A DNA stretch of 64,000 nucleotides from Dugong dugon. Lineage: Eukaryota > Chordata > Mammalia > Sirenia > Dugongidae. Under the pieces are notes generated by a model, which saw only the letters and a program-made list of their open reading frames with translations, had not been told where the DNA came from and did no database searches. Below, piece by piece: positions 1-12,755 of the stretch; the first letter of the stretch is position 1; every line of letters begins with the position of its first letter. Location of the stretch: NCBI GenBank assembly GCA_030035585.1, contig CM057463.1, forward strand, positions 133,270,736 to 133,334,735, given 5' to 3'. The position numbers were made by a program, and so were the translations under genes.

Positions 1-2692
1 CTTTCCTCAAATATATATCAGAAAAAAAAAAAAAGCTGATGTCACTTGAGCAAGTGCCCAGAGATAGAAGATCACTGTGTGTGCACGCACTTGTGTGTGT
101 GTGTGTGTTTGTGTTGGTAGTGGTACCAGCAGTGTACAGTGTATGGAAGGAGAAAGACACTATGGTCTAGAACGTAACCAGGAAAGTAAGTATTAGCCAT
201 TAAGTTATGAGCTCTTACTGCTAAACTGAGGGGTTTAGATTTAATTCTATTTAAACAGTATAGAAAAGGAAGCTCTCTGAGCATGGAGGGCCATGATCTA
301 TTCTGTGTTTTAGGAAGAAGAATATGATGACCACATGTTAAAATGGACTAGAAATTGGGAGAGAAATGAATTAAGGTTGTCCGTTAGGAAGTTATTGCAA
401 TTGTGCAGATTAGAAGGAACATGGGTACCTAAAATAGATTATTGGTGGTCAGATTAAAAGGCAGGAGATACTTGCCATATAAGATCTACAGATGTATTGG
501 ATACAGTGGGAAAAGGAAAAATAAAAGTTAAGATTCTTCTGGTTCTGAACCTTTACCACTCAATTTATTTTTATAAAACATACACTTTACTGTGGGATGC
601 TTATTTTCGGTAAACAGTAAATTCTAAAGGAAAACAAATAAAATGTAAAACAAGAATATGAAAAAATTGTCAAAGAATGGTATCATATTACTAGGTCCAT
701 AAATTGATCTGCAGTTTTCTAATTTCTGCTTTTTATATCTTTGTTTTTAAATGCTTATCTGATTTATAAGGACTCCTTGTAGGGTTGAATCTCATCAATT
801 CAGGTTATAAACGACAATGTACAGTCATATGTGAAAGCTGATCGAATCAATAAACAGAGCACAAAAGTGCTGACTTGATAACTTCCATTTATGTTTTTTA
901 TTAAACGGTGTACAGCATAGGAAAAGAATTCAGTAAGGTGTAATAAGCAAGCAGTGAATGGATCACTTATCTACAATGCCATAGGCCATATTCAGCTCAG
1001 AAGATGAGCCTTGAATGTTTTACAAGACCTCATTATTCTTTCTTTCATTGAATGACCCTCATTGTATAGCTAAATTCTCCTCTCTTTCACCTAGACTATG
1101 TGTTTTCTAACATCTGTTAACAATAAATGGCTCTGTAGAAAGACTGAATTATGAAATCAGTGCTATAAAATGAACTTGATGCTTTTGCTACGCCTTAGGG
1201 AAGATTTATTTTTTGGCATGTACAGAGGAAAAGCTTATGCAAAGAACTTATATTTCCAATACAAAGCAAGGTTGGAAAAGTCCAATAACAATACCACTTG
1301 GAAGCTATTAGAGGGGGACAGGCAAATGCTGTTACCCTAACACATCACTGAGGAATGTGCTCTGAGAAAGGGCTTGGTTCTCTCTAGATGGTTCCATGCT
1401 GCCCCAGTAATCTGAGGATGAGTGTCTTCCTGTACCACGAAAATGCGTGCATGTGGGTACTTTGTGTATGAGACAGAGCACAACAGCCTCATTAGAAAAA
1501 TCTAGGCTCAATGGTGCTCAAGCCCCTCTTTCTGGTAAATAGAATTTGTGTGACTGCTGCCTGAAAAAGGACTTCTGATCCACAGGAAAAGAAAAATAAA
1601 TTTGTTCTCCTCCTATTACTCTCTAGAGTGATTCACACTGAATCTTTGTAATAGACTCGTCCTATAATTTGAAAAATGACAAAATCAACAGTGTATGAAA
1701 TAATAGCCTCCACTAATCCCTCTCTTAGTCTTCATTTTCTACCATTGCATAATATTTTATTTCTAATCCAGGGCCTGGAATGCTAAATAAGTATGTGAGT
1801 GTCCTAGAAACAAAGATGAAAAATGAAATCAGTGACAGGAATCGAAATATCAAACAACTGTATCTCTTCAGGAAAAAAAAAATAAAAAGACATTTCACTT
1901 TTGACAGGTAGTAAAATGAATTGTAGAACTTTCATTAAAAACCAGACGGTAAAAAGCAATTGATTTGGAGAGGAGAAAGGAAGGGGCAGTAAAAAGATTG
2001 TATTATATTTATTGATTTCTGGAAGGTTCAATGTCATACTGCTCATAAGGCCATCTTATCACACTGGCAACTGGAACTCAATCAAAATAGTAAATCACTC
2101 TAGATAATTATAAGTTTATACTTTTTCAATCTAAATGATAACACAAAGTGAGAAGTAATCCCCTAGTCACTCTTTTATCAAGAGGCTGAGTGCTCTAGAA
2201 ATCTTCATTCTTTACCATCCAGGGTTTAAAACCCACTTCACAAAGACTTGGTCAACTAAAAGGTGAACTGAACATCATCTTTACACAAGACCACAAAAAT
2301 TACAAAATAAGAAAGATTTTCCAGTGTAAATATAGAAAGCACTTGTAACCATAAAAATATACATATCTGTGACAGAACAAACAAACAAATTCAAATCTGG
2401 CTTTTATTATTTATTAAAACAATTTCTCTAACAAGCTCTAAGAATTCTATAATATTATACTATGACATGCCACCACTCATATTTATAAGGGAGTTTGACT
2501 TGATCTGATTTTTCAGTTACATTTAATTCCCTGTTGATTGGAGAAATCGTGTGGTAATTCACAGATTATATGAAAATAGGGTCATCATTTTTCAACAAAA
2601 AGAAATAAAATGTATTTAACACTAAAGTTATACCAGCAACTGAAATAATCTCATTTGATTTTTCTTCAATCATTCCTTTTGATCATATCTCC
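1..2692. other. AT-rich DNA without a recognised gene
   Basis: No supported gene. There is an interrupted (GT)n run at about 91-115 and several short A-runs. The open frames here are short and have no protein-like composition that I recognise. Whether it is intergenic or distal NDST intron cannot be told from the sequence. Confidence 0.6.
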
Positions 2693-2704
2693 TTGTAATT
2701 GCTT

Positions 2705-2966
2705 GTTGTTGCTACAAGCATTCGATTTTGACTCATAGTGACCCTATAGGCAGAGAAGAGCTGCCTCACAGTGTTTCCAAGGCTGTAAATCTTTATGGGG
2801 CAGTTCTACTCTGTCCTATAGGGTCACTATGAATTGGAATTGACTTGATGGCAGTGGGTTTGGTTTTTTGGTTTATTCTTTATGGAAGACAACTGCTGCT
2901 GTGTTCTAACCACTGACCTTTCAGTTAGCAGCTGAGCATTCTATCCAGTGCTCCACCAGGGCTCCT
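2705..2966 (-). repeat. AfroSINE, antisense, with a second AfroSINE inserted inside
   Basis: Antisense tRNA-derived AfroSINE of the longer subtype. The body on the left reads toward the GTAAATCTTTA segment, and the right end shows the complement of the tRNA-like head ending CCACCAGGGCTCC. It is flanked by a perfect 12-bp target duplication TTGTAATTGCTT at 2693-2704 and 2967-2978. It is split by the insertion at 2799-2876. Confidence 0.85.
2799..2876 (+). repeat. 5'-truncated AfroSINE nested in another AfroSINE
   Basis: A 78-bp sense AfroSINE 3' fragment, from the GGCAGTTCTACTCTGTCC segment to the GGTTTGG tail. It sits inside the antisense AfroSINE and is flanked by a 9-bp duplication TCTTTATGG at 2790-2798 and 2877-2885. 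It inserted after the outer copy. Confidence 0.85.
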
Positions 2967-3009
2967 TTGTAATTGCTTAACACCTGATATTTTGGAAAGA
3001 GTGTTTATA

Positions 3010-3130
3010 TATAATTGGACCCTCACAATAATACTGTGAAAGGCTGGATACTATTACCGAATGAGGAAACTGAGACTCAGAGAAGGTAAATGACTTGCTC
3101 CTGTTCACAAGTCCTTGCAGTTCATAGCCT
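3010..3130 (-). repeat. MIR fragment
   Basis: Contains the antisense MIR core, including GAGGAAACTGAGACTCAGAG, preceded by a CTCACAATAA-like segment. Ancient mammal-wide SINE. Confidence 0.7.
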
Positions 3131-3751
3131 TTGCTTTTGCTTTTCCACGAAGTTGCCTCTGCTATGACCCCCTCAGTTACTGACTGGAAAGTACTATATT
3201 TACAAAACAGAATTAATTTGAATATGTATTTCTGAACTGGATCCCCTATCCACCCTCGTTTATTTGGCAAAGTTATCAAGTTAAAAATCCACATTTCCCA
3301 AACTCCTCTGAAGCTATGGATTTTGCTGCAAATGAAGCTCAGCTGATTGGAAGTACCCAGGACAGATTTTAGAAGGCATGCGGAGGCAGAGCACAAATTT
3401 TGGCAGCTCCTGGCTCCTGCTGCTTGCCCGTGAGATCTTGAAAACAAGGGACTGTTCTGCAGCACTATTTGGTGCTCATTTGCAGGGGCAGCAGTAGCAG
3501 CTTATTGCTTCTGCCAGAACTCTAGTGGCAGCTTCAGAAGTGGTAGCCCCCTATCAGTTCTGTATACCTCTGCAAGTCTCTGCAGGAATGCAGCCTAGAA
3601 TCTGTTCTAACAGCCCTTCCAAAGTTTTTGGAGGCACTTAAATCTCTGAATAAAAACACTCTCTGTTTAAAATACCTAAAAAGATTTCTGTTTCTAGCAT
3701 GGAAACTTGACGGATACAGGTGGTCTTTGACCGTTTCTAGTGAGTTTAAAA

Positions 3752-3960
3752 AGAGGTCCTGATGGTACACATGGTTAACATTCTTGGCTGCTAACCAAAA
3801 AGTTGAAGGTTCTAGTCTACCCAGAAGTGCTTCAGAAGAAAGGCCTGGTAATTTTTCAAAACCAGCCATTTAAAACCCTATGGAGCACAGTTCTACTCTG
3901 TTGCATGTGAGTTGGCTATGAGTTGGAATCAAACCCGAAGGCAACTGTTTTTTGTTGGTT
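3752..3960 (+). repeat. AfroSINE, long subtype, sense
   Basis: Shows the degraded tRNA-like head (CCTGATGGTACACATGGTTAA, GGCTGCTAACCAAAAAG), the subtype-specific middle with an AGAAAGGCCTGG motif, the CAGTTCTACTCTG block and a CTATGAGTTGGAATC tail. The sequence divergence marks an older copy. Confidence 0.85.
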
Positions 3961-3971
3961 TAATAAGTATG

Positions 3972-4145
3972 CTGTTGTTGTTAGATGCTGCCGAGTTGAT
4001 TTTGGCTCATAGCAACCCCATGTGATAGAATAAATCTGCCCCATCGAGTCTTCTTGGCTGTAATCTTTACAGAAGCAGATCTCCAAGTCTTTCTCCCGTG
4101 GTGCTGCTGAGATGTCTAGTGGTTTGAATTCCAGGGAAACAGAAG
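3972..4145 (-). repeat. AfroSINE, antisense, head truncated
   Basis: Begins with GTTGTTGTTAG, then the complement of the SINE body (GGCTCATAGCAACCCCATGTG) and a segment including CTGTAATCTTTACAGAAGCAG that marks the longer subtype. The tRNA-like head is missing on the right. Confidence 0.8.
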
Positions 4146-4244
4146 AAGAGTTTGGTGAAGTTTTTCCCAATGTTTCTCCAAGAAAACCGATAGATAGATG
4201 GCAAACACTTATTTGTCTAGCTGAATACTGTCATGTAATATATA

Positions 4245-4411
4245 TAAAAAAAAACAAAACCCGTTGCCATCAAATTGATTCTGACTCATAGCGACCCTAT
4301 AGGATAGAGGAGAACTACCTCATAGGGTTTCCAAGGAGTGGCTGGTGAATTCCAACTGCCAACCTTTTGGTTAGCAGCCATAGCTCTTAACAACCATGCC
4401 ACCGGGGTTCC
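4245..4411 (-). repeat. AfroSINE, antisense, full length
   Basis: A-rich tail on the left, then CCCGTTGCCATCAAATTGAT, and the tRNA-like head complement ending CACCGGGGTTCC. Flanked by a near-perfect duplication: ATGTAATATATA at 4233-4244 and ATGTAATATGTA at 4413-4424. Confidence 0.9.
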
Positions 4412-4424
4412 TATGTAATATGTA

Positions 4425-5920
4425 TGACTGCTAAATCTTATGTACTAAGCAGTCAGATGCCAGTGGACAGTTCATAGAAAATATATAGAAGACTACAGTC
4501 TATTTAATTAATAAAGGCCTAGTGCATATTGAAACAAACTCAACTACATTCAAATAATTATTATTGCATATAGGATTTTTGCCAAGCACCCTGCTAAGGA
4601 CTGGGGATACCCAGGGTAACCTGTAGATATGGCTTCTCTCTTCATGAGACCGGAAGCCTGGAGACATCTTCATTCTGGAAATCCATTAGATAAATGCATC
4701 TCAATTTCTATATTAAGGTTTGACCTAACAGCGTTTGCTATTTATTTATTTATTATTATTTTTATTTCTAAGCATTTTGCTAGTAGAAAAATAAAATAGA
4801 TGCCCCAATATCAACATCTACAGAAGCTGAAAATCATCATCCAACTAACACTGTCTTAATAGAATTTGAAGTTAAAATAAGAAATTTCTCTCTAGAGCCT
4901 GCTGTTTTTAATCTCCTTGAGCATTTTATTAATAACTGGGAAAATGTTGCTGTACTATAATAAATTAAGGTCTAGGGAATCATTTGATAAGAATGGGATA
5001 TATATATATATATATATATGATTACTACTTTAGCTTCAGCTGATAGCTCTAATGATGTGGTTACATGATCACGTCTTTGGCCCAATCACTTAAAAATGGT
5101 GAATTCTTTACATATACAACAGTGATCAAATGCAACTTAGGATCAGAGACAAAATACTGGCGTTCCCATGAATGATCTTTTTTAATGCTTTTCAAATAAC
5201 AGTTTATAAGTGAGAACTTCAGACTTAATAAGATTTCATACAATATAATCAGCTCTGTGAAATACTGAGAGGAATAAACTACTCCAAACTAATGGTTATT
5301 ATTGTGGAAAAAAAAAAATGAATGCAACCATTTTGTCTTTGACTTAACATGAATAGAATTTACATACATGACTCTGCTAAGGATAAGCTTAAGAAACAGC
5401 ATTATTAGAGCCTAGGAAATACATACTAAAAATAAATTTGATATTTAATAATAATAAGCTAAAATCTTAAAATAGGGCAAATGAGTATATATATACATAC
5501 ACACACACACACATATATATACAAACTTACATTTACTTATACAATAATTTTAATGGTATATTCATACTCCAGTTTATCTCTCTTTCTGCCATCAGCATGT
5601 CCTTTCTGAAATGATAAGCTAATTATATAATTCATCAGCATAAACGCATTCAATGGTTCTTTGTAGTATTCAGGTTAAAATTCAAACTACTTGTCTTCTC
5701 CCTCCAAATCCCAGTAGGTATTTCATGTTTGGCATATCTTCTGATTATCCTCTTTCCCACGCTAGGCTGAGTTTGGTCTGATAAATTTGGACTCTCACAG
5801 TATTACATGAATATCTCTACATTAACACTTCTCATATTACATTTGAATATCTCTACCATTAGAACCCACCCTCTTTGCACATCATTATTGCTTGGATCTA
5901 TCACACTGATTGGCATATTA
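4425..5920. other. AT-rich DNA without a recognised gene
   Basis: No supported gene. It holds a TA dinucleotide run near 4998-5020, a mixed TA/CA run at about 5486-5522, and a short fragment near 4565-4650 resembling the 'CTGGGGATAC' portion of an old interspersed repeat. Confidence 0.55.
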
Positions 5921-6145
5921 AAAACAAACAAACATAGTTGTCCTGACTTGACTCCAATTCATGGTGACCCCATGTGTCATAGTAGAACTGTGCTCCACAG
6001 GATTTTCAATGGTGGATTTGTTGGAAGTAGATCCCAGGACTTTCTTCAGAAGTGCCTCTGTATGGACTCGAGCCTCCAACCTTTTGGTTAGCAGTTGAAT
6101 GTGTTAAGGTTGGCAGCTGAGTGTGTTAACCATTTACACCATTCT
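5921..6145 (-). repeat. AfroSINE, long subtype, antisense
   Basis: A/C-rich tail on the left, CATGGTGACCCCATGTGTCA, the subtype middle around AGTAGATCCCAGGAC, and the head complement CAACCTTTTGGTTAGCAG. The GTTAGCAGTTGAATGTGTTAA segment is partly duplicated near the head. Confidence 0.85.
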
Positions 6146-6199
6146 AAGACGCTTCGCACACAGTAGGTACATAATAAAATATATGCTATTCCAAACAAT

Positions 6200-6430
6200 A
6201 TCCTAGAGCATGGTCTGTGGAGACATTGCCTGATTTGAATTGTGGCTTTGCCACTGACCAGCTATACAACCCTGAGCGATTTACTTAGCTTTTCTGCGCC
6301 TTAGATTCCTTATCTTTAAAATGAAGTTAATACTATCACCCTTTGCATGAGGTTATTATGAGGAATAAATGGGTTAATATTTAAATACTTAAAATAGTGC
6401 CTATCATGTCATAAGCTCTATCTGACTGTC
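6200..6430 (+). repeat. MIR, sense, nearly full length
   Basis: Follows the MIR consensus order: GGCTTTGCCACTGACCAGCT, the CTTAGATTCC segment, AAAATGAAGTTAATA, GAGGTTATTATGAGGA and AATAGTGCCTATCA. Strongly recognisable although diverged. Confidence 0.85.
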
Positions 6431-6571
6431 TATTTGTTCAAAAAAGATATACAGATTAATCTAGGAAAAATACCAACTTTGGGAACACAAACACAAGGAC
6501 CACAAGTTTTAGTCAAAGACAATGCCTAAGGACTGAAGCAGAGAGATTTAGACTAACTACGATGTATATGC

Positions 6572-6676
6572 CAACCCCCCTGGTGGCACAGTGGTTAAGA
6601 GCTTGGCTACTAACCAAAAGATTGGCAGTTCGAATCCACCGGCCACTCCTTAGAAACCCTATTAGAAACCCTATGA
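6572..6676 (+). repeat. AfroSINE head, sense, 3' truncated
   Basis: Well preserved tRNA-derived head with an A-box-like TGGCACAGTGGTTAAGAGC and a B-box-like GGCAGTTCGAATCC, an intact RNA polymerase III promoter pattern. It ends soon after the GAAACCCTA block, which is repeated twice. Confidence 0.85.
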
Positions 6677-7025
6677 TGATGCAGAAGATGAAGTAAGGAG
6701 CAATAGTGGTATTTCCATTGCCACTCATTGCTTTTCTGCTCTATATCCCAGGGATCAGAAGGCATGAACTATTTTACCTCTGGGGTTACCTTGCTTTCTT
6801 GCTTTCAGATGAGTTTGGTAAAAAGAGGATTCTTGTAAGATCAGAGAAGGAAACACTGAAGTTGGGATATACATCCTCCTGATTCCCTCCATGCAAAACA
6901 TCTTGCACTGCCTGACTTCTCCAACCCAAAGTTAAACAACTGTCAAAGTGCCCCCTTCTACACCACCCACCACACTTTTCTCCTTCCAGGATCTGGTTAC
7001 CATTTTTAGTTCCTTTACCCCTTAA

Positions 7026-7196
7026 AATGGAGCCCTGGTTGCATAGTTGTTAAGAGCTCAGCTGCTAACCGGAAGATCAGCAGTTAGAATCCAACAGCTG
7101 CTCCTTGGAAACCCTATGGGGGCAGTTCTACTCTGTCTTACAGGGTCACTGTGAGTTGGAATCAACTCGATGGCAATAGGTTTGGTTTTGGTTTGT
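7026..7196 (+). repeat. AfroSINE, sense, full length
   Basis: Starts GGAGCCCTGGTTGCATAGTT and runs through CAGCAGTTAGAATCC, CCCTATGGGGGCAGTTCTAC and GTGAGTTGGAATCAACTCG to GGTTTGGTTTTGG. Confidence 0.9.
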
Positions 7197-8765
7197 GGAT
7201 TTTGTCCCTTAAAGACTAGGGATTTTTACAATCCCCATGTCCACTGTGACTAGTCTTAGAATATCACTTAAGGGTGTTCCTATACACTACCTCCACCTTT
7301 GTAAGTAGTTCTTTATTAAACTATCTGCAAATTATCATTATCATCTCAAATTTTCTGGTACCTAATATGCTACAAAGAGTTATTACAAAAACTCTTTTAG
7401 ATCCTGGGGCACAGGTCAAAATTCTGATGGAATCATATAATGTAGGTAACATAAAGAAGGGGGAGAGATTCTCTTGAAAAAGCTATGCACCGATGAATTG
7501 ATTTTAATGAACTCTGCCCATTGGTGCTAGCATTCATTGCAGCACCCCTTCGTGAAGATAATAACATCCTAATAAATGGACAAAGAGATTGGCGGGTATC
7601 ACATGCAGAGGTAAAACCACCAGTGGGCATTAGCAGCAATCCTGCATTGTATTTTGTGATTAATAGCTAGCAGATATTTTGCAGAATCTTTGACGTACCA
7701 CAGGAAGCCAGAAGGGGGTCGAGGAGAAGAAAAAATGGGATTTGGAAGGATAGGGTTCATGAATATACAGGAAATATTCTCTGGATCTACCATTAATAGC
7801 TCGATGGAAACTTGACAATTGGATGGAGGTCTCCATACGAAGAGAGGAAGAGCCAGAAAAATGGTATCCATCCTATGATTATGACCCTGTGTTTGCACTT
7901 TAGGTGTATATGGCTTGTGAAACCAGCCCATAATATAGTTGGGATGGTTTTATATCATCAGGGCTTAAAAGAGTGCCTGGCATATTGTTGGTGCTTACTA
8001 ATTCTTTTTTAAGGGAAATAATAAAAATATTACTGAATAATGTAGGTGTTTAATAAATTATTTTAAAGGGAATAATTAATGAAACAGTGATAGGATAAAT
8101 GAACATATTTGTAGTAAAGAGACAATGCATTAAACAATATCCTACTAAACTTCAAATATGGCTCTGCCCTCCTAAATACACAACTTCTAGAGAGTGATGA
8201 TGGTACTAAAGAGAATAGATTCTATTATCTATTTTTCCTTTTAATAAGGACTTGAAATCATATTGTCAACTTTGAAAACGATCCTAGAATTATTGATTTT
8301 CCACTGTGCATTGGGGACTGAGACTGTCTTCTGTTTTCATAAGTGATAAAAGCAATGGCTGTGTGACCCTGGAAATTGGCTGGGTCAGTCCTGACACTTT
8401 TTGGACTGAAGCCTAGTAAATGGTGACCGATCTCTGGAGGGCTCTGTGTTACAAATGGATTTTTCTTTTGAAAAAGAAAGAGCACAGCAATGGCATTGCT
8501 TCTACACCATTGAACTTTCCAATCCTCAATAGAGCTATTTTGGGCAATTGAGACACATTCCTTTAATAATCTGGACCCTGCTGAACATGTGCATGAAGAT
8601 CTGGTTTGCTGCTTAAAGAGAACAGAAACACTAAGTAAGTCTTCACTCTCACTATATAAAATGTGCCATTTCAGTCAATTTGGTATTTGACTTGTTCCTG
8701 TTTGTGCTCAGAAGTCTAACTTTACTGACAATCAAAACGTTTAATACATTTTTGGTTCGTTAATT
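7197..8765. other. No recognised gene; one short repeat shared with 9.25 kb
   Basis: No supported gene. Positions about 7733-7790 share a segment of about 57 bp with 9248-9306 (roughly 85 percent identical by eye) that I cannot assign to a family. A GAGTGCCTGGCATATTG segment at about 7970-7990 looks like a MIR 3' end. Confidence 0.5.
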
Positions 8766-10899
8766 TCGTTATTCACCACATATTTATTATACGAGTATGA
8801 TGTACCAGCAACCATTCAAGATGCTGGGGATGAATCAGTGAATAAAAAGACAAAAATCACTATTGTCAGGGGCTTACATTTTAGTGGGGTCACATCTGTT
8901 GTTTTTGTTTTGCATAATCGAGTCAATTTAGACTGAGCAACACTATAGATCTAGAATACAGGAAATAAGCAAGTGCATTTTTATAACATATCGGATGGTA
9001 CTAAGAGGTTTGAAGAAAAAATAAAGCAGGAAAAGAGAGAGGAATAAAGAGACGTAGGTTTCAATATTAGATTAGTCAGGGAAGGCCTTATCGAAAAGAT
9101 AATATTTTGAGCCAAGGTCAAAAGTTGTGAGGGATTGAGCCATTCACAGAACTTGAGGAAGATCATGGCAAACAGAGGTGACAGCACATCAACTGTTCTG
9201 AGTTGAAAGCACCCCATTTCTGAGGAGAAAAAAAAGAAAGAAATTAAAAAAAGGGATTTGGGAAGATTGGGTTCATGAACATACAGGAAACGTTCTCTGG
9301 ATCTCTGAGGACTTTCTGAAGAAGAACAAGGATCCTTGTGTTTTTTGAGCAGAGTGAACAAGGAGGAGAGTAGTAAGGAATGATGTCAAGAGGCCGGGTT
9401 GTTGCAAATAGCCTTACAAGTTATGCACTGAACAACTCCAGGGGACACCATTATCATTGGCTATGCCTTTGTTGGGGCTGTACAATGCAACATCACTGAA
9501 GAAAAGTAATGAGTGCAGATCATTTAGGTCTTTATATGCTATTGCAAGCATGTTGGGATTTACATTGAATGAAATGGGGAGCTACTAGAAAGTATTGTCC
9601 AGAGAGGTGATATGACCCAGTTTGCAATTAAAAAAAAAAAAATCTAGCTACTTTGTTAATAATTGACTAGAAAAAATGAAACAGGGACACTGGAAGCCAG
9701 CTAATAGGCTATTGAGGCAATCTAGGTAACAGATAATGACAACTTGGATTGAGGTAAGGGCAGTGTAACTGGTGAGAATTGGTTTTATTCTGGATATATT
9801 GTGAAGGTGGAGCCAACAGGATTTGGTGACAGATTCAATATGGAATATGAGAGAAAGTAAGCAACCAGAAGGATGGAGTTTCTGTCAAATGAAATGGGGA
9901 AGTTTATAGGTTATGAGATTTTGGGGGGAAGAATAGGAGGACTCACTAAGTGAGATTAGACATCCAATTGGATATATCAGGTAGGAAGTTGAATAAACAC
10001 GTTTAGAATTAAAAGGAGAAAGCTCAGCTGGAGATCTAAATTGGGTGAATCATCAACATTTAGATGGTATTTAAAATCTTGAGAATAGTTGAGATCAGTA
10101 ACAAAAGAAGTGTATAAACAGAGAAAGGAAAATGTGAAAGGGTAGATCCTGGGGTATGATAACATTAAGAATTCAGGGAAAAGAGAAGATCCCAGCAAAA
10201 TATACTGAGAACGATTAGTGCTAGGGTGGTGAGAGGTATACCCAGAGTCTACAGTGAAATGAGGGCCTTTTGAAGAAAGTGTTTCAAAAGGAGTCTGAGG
10301 TCAATATCACAAATGCTGTAGATAGGCCCATTTAAATGAGGACTAAGACTTTCCCATTGGGTTTAACACTGATGTCAGTTGGTGAACTTAACAAGATCAT
10401 TTGCAGTGGAATGGTAAAGGACAAGCTCATAGGAGTGGACTTAAGAGAGAATAGAAACAGAGTTGAAATGAAGACAGGGAGTATAATGATTATTTCAAGA
10501 AGTTTTTCTGTTAAGGGGAGTTGAGAAACGGTGCTCTAACTGAAGGAAGGAGTGACATAAGCAGATGGTTAAAGATAGGAGAAATAACAGCATGTTTTTA
10601 GAGAGAGGGGAGAACTGATAGAGTGATGTCCTTAAAAAGTTGATAGGGGATGGAGCTGAATGTGAAAACAGAGTTTGGCTTTTGCATCTCTAGCTCTTTC
10701 ATTTATTCTTTCAACAGAGAAGCAAGACTGTGTTCCCCTGACAGGACGCCAGTAGATAGGTAGTGGAATCATATAGAAGTTCTCTTCTGATTTATTTTTT
10801 TTTCCGTGAAATAAGAAGTAAGATCCTCAACTGAGAATGAGAATGTGGAAGGATGGGTGGCAATTTGAAGAGAGAGGAGTAGGTATAAAACAGTGGTCT
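8766..10899 (+). repeat. Ancient interspersed repeat, left part (possibly L1M-type 3' region)
   Basis: A long diverged repeat. Recognisable segments include ATGCTGGGGATGAATCAGTG, CAGGGAAGGCCTTAT, GAATGAAATGGGGAGCTAC, TTCTGGATATATTGTGAAGG and AGAAAGTGTTTCAAAAGGAG. I recognise this order from other mammalian genomes but am unsure of the family name. It continues at 13373 after the RTE nest, with the target duplication ACAGTGGTCT at both junctions. A weak AfroSINE-like antisense stub lies near 8895-8955. The open frames here are not genes. Confidence 0.6.
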
Positions 10900-12065
10900 G
10901 TTGTAGTTGTTAGTTGCCATCGAGTCAGCTCCAACTCATGGCAACATTATGTACAACAGAGCAAAACGCTGCCCAGTCCTGCACAGTCTCCATGACCTTT
11001 GGTATGTCTGAGCCCATTGTTGAGGCCATTGTGTCAATCCATCTCATTGAGGGTTTCCCTTATTTTCAGTGACCCTCGTTTTTACCAAACATGATGTCCT
11101 TTTTTAAGGTTTGGTCTTTCCTGGTGACTTGTACAATGTAAGCAAGATGAAGTTTCACCATCCTCGCTTTCAAGGAGCATTCTGGTTTTATTTCTTCTAA
11201 GACCAATGTTTGTTCATCTGGCAGTCCATGGTATATTCAATATTCTTTGCCTAAATCACAATTTCAAAAGCATCAATTGTTCTTTTGTATTCATTTTTTT
11301 GTTTTTTTACAGTTCAGCTTTTGCATGCATGGAAGATGATTGAAAAGACAGAAGTAGAATGAAAGTTTTCTTTTTTGTTTAATAATTTATTTTAGTTCAT
11401 TTTTTAACTTCAAAAAATCTTTTCCCCTTTATGAGTAATAAGTTACATAAAATTATAAGTTAGATGAGCTAATTGTATTCTTCTAACACCCAACAATGTA
11501 TAGACACAATACTTTGTTGTTGTTGTTGTTAGGTGCCCTTGAGTCAGTTCGGACTCATAGTGACCCAGTGTACAACAGTACAAAACACTGTCCAGTCCTG
11601 TGCCACCCTCACAATCATTGCTATGTTTGAACCCATTATTGCAGCCACTGTGTCAATCCATCTCATTGAGAGTCTTCATCTTTTTCCCTAATCTTCTGCT
11701 TTACCAAGCATGAAGTCCTTCTCCAGGGACTGGTCCCTCCTGATGCCATGTCCAAAGCATGTGAGATGAAGTCTCGCCATCTTCGCTTCTTAGGAACATT
11801 CTTGCTGTACTTCTTCCAAGACAGATTTGTTCATTCTTCTGGAATTCCATGGTATATTCAATATTCTTTGCCAAGACTTTAATTGAAATGCATCAATTCT
11901 TCTTCGATCTTCCTTATTCCATTGTCCAGCTTTCACATGCATATGAGGTGGTTGTATTCAATCATGGCTTAGGTCAAGCACACTTTAGTCCTCAAAGTGA
12001 CATCTTTGCTTTTTAACACTTTTAAGAGATCTTTTGCAGCAGATTTGCCTAATGTAATATGTCAT

Positions 12066-12755
12066 TTGATTTTTTTTTTTTTAAATTGCATTTTAGATGA
12101 GGGTTTACAGAGCAAATTAGTTTCTCATTAAACAATTACTACACATATTGTTTTGTGACATTGGTTGCCACCCCCATGACATGTTAATACTCTCTCTTTC
12201 TTGACCTTGGGCTCCCCATTACCAGATTTCCTGTCCCCTCCTGCCTTCTCGTCCTTGCCCCTGGACTGGTGAGCCTATTTAGTCTCGTTTTGTTTTATGA
12301 GCCTGTCTAATCTTTGGCTGAAGGGTGAACCTCAGGAGTGACTTCAGTACTGAGTTAAAAAGGAGTCTGGAGGCCATACTCTTAGGGTATATCCAGTCTC
12401 TGTCAGATCAGTAAGTCTGTTTTTTTTTTTAAATTTCTTCGTGAGTTAGAATTTTGTTCTGCATCTTTCTCCAGCTCTGTCCAGGACCCTCTATTGTGAT
12501 CGCTGTCAGAGCAGTCATTGGTGGTAGCTGGGCACCATCTAGTTGTGCTGGACTCAGTCTGCTAGAGGCTGTGGTAGTTGTGGTCCATTAGTCCTTTTGA
12601 CTAATCTTTCCCTTGTTCCTTTGGTTTTCTTCATTCTCCCTTGCTGCAGACAGGGTGAGACAAGTGGAGTATCTTAGATGACTGCTCAGAAGCTTTTAAG
12701 ATCCCAGACGCTACTCACCAAAGTAGGATGTAGAACATTTTCTTTATAAACTTAA
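12066..12755 (-). mobile_element. L1 3' UTR fragment, antisense
   Basis: Begins with a T-run, the complement of the poly(A), then an L1 3' UTR complement. The segments CTAGTTGTGCTGGACTCAGT and TTAGTCCTTTTGACTAATCT match the 3' UTRs of the L1 copies at 34.7 kb and 57.7 kb. It lies inside the antisense RTE. About 95 bp of RTE sequence expected at this point, judging from the copy at 16.6 kb, is missing. Confidence 0.85.

Noticed and set aside
2977..3465. 162-codon minus-strand open frame
   Set aside because: Overlaps a MIR fragment and has no recognisable motif or exon boundaries; not enough to call a gene.
3534..3869. 111-codon minus-strand open frame
   Set aside because: Spans an AfroSINE. 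The FWLAAKNVNH-type peptide is the usual translation of the SINE head complement.
6572..6676. Possible tRNA gene (good A and B boxes)
   Set aside because: The context and downstream sequence are those of an AfroSINE head; no complete cloverleaf or terminator that I can support.
8981..9361. 126-codon minus-strand open frame
   Set aside because: Falls in the ancient interspersed repeat; no protein features.
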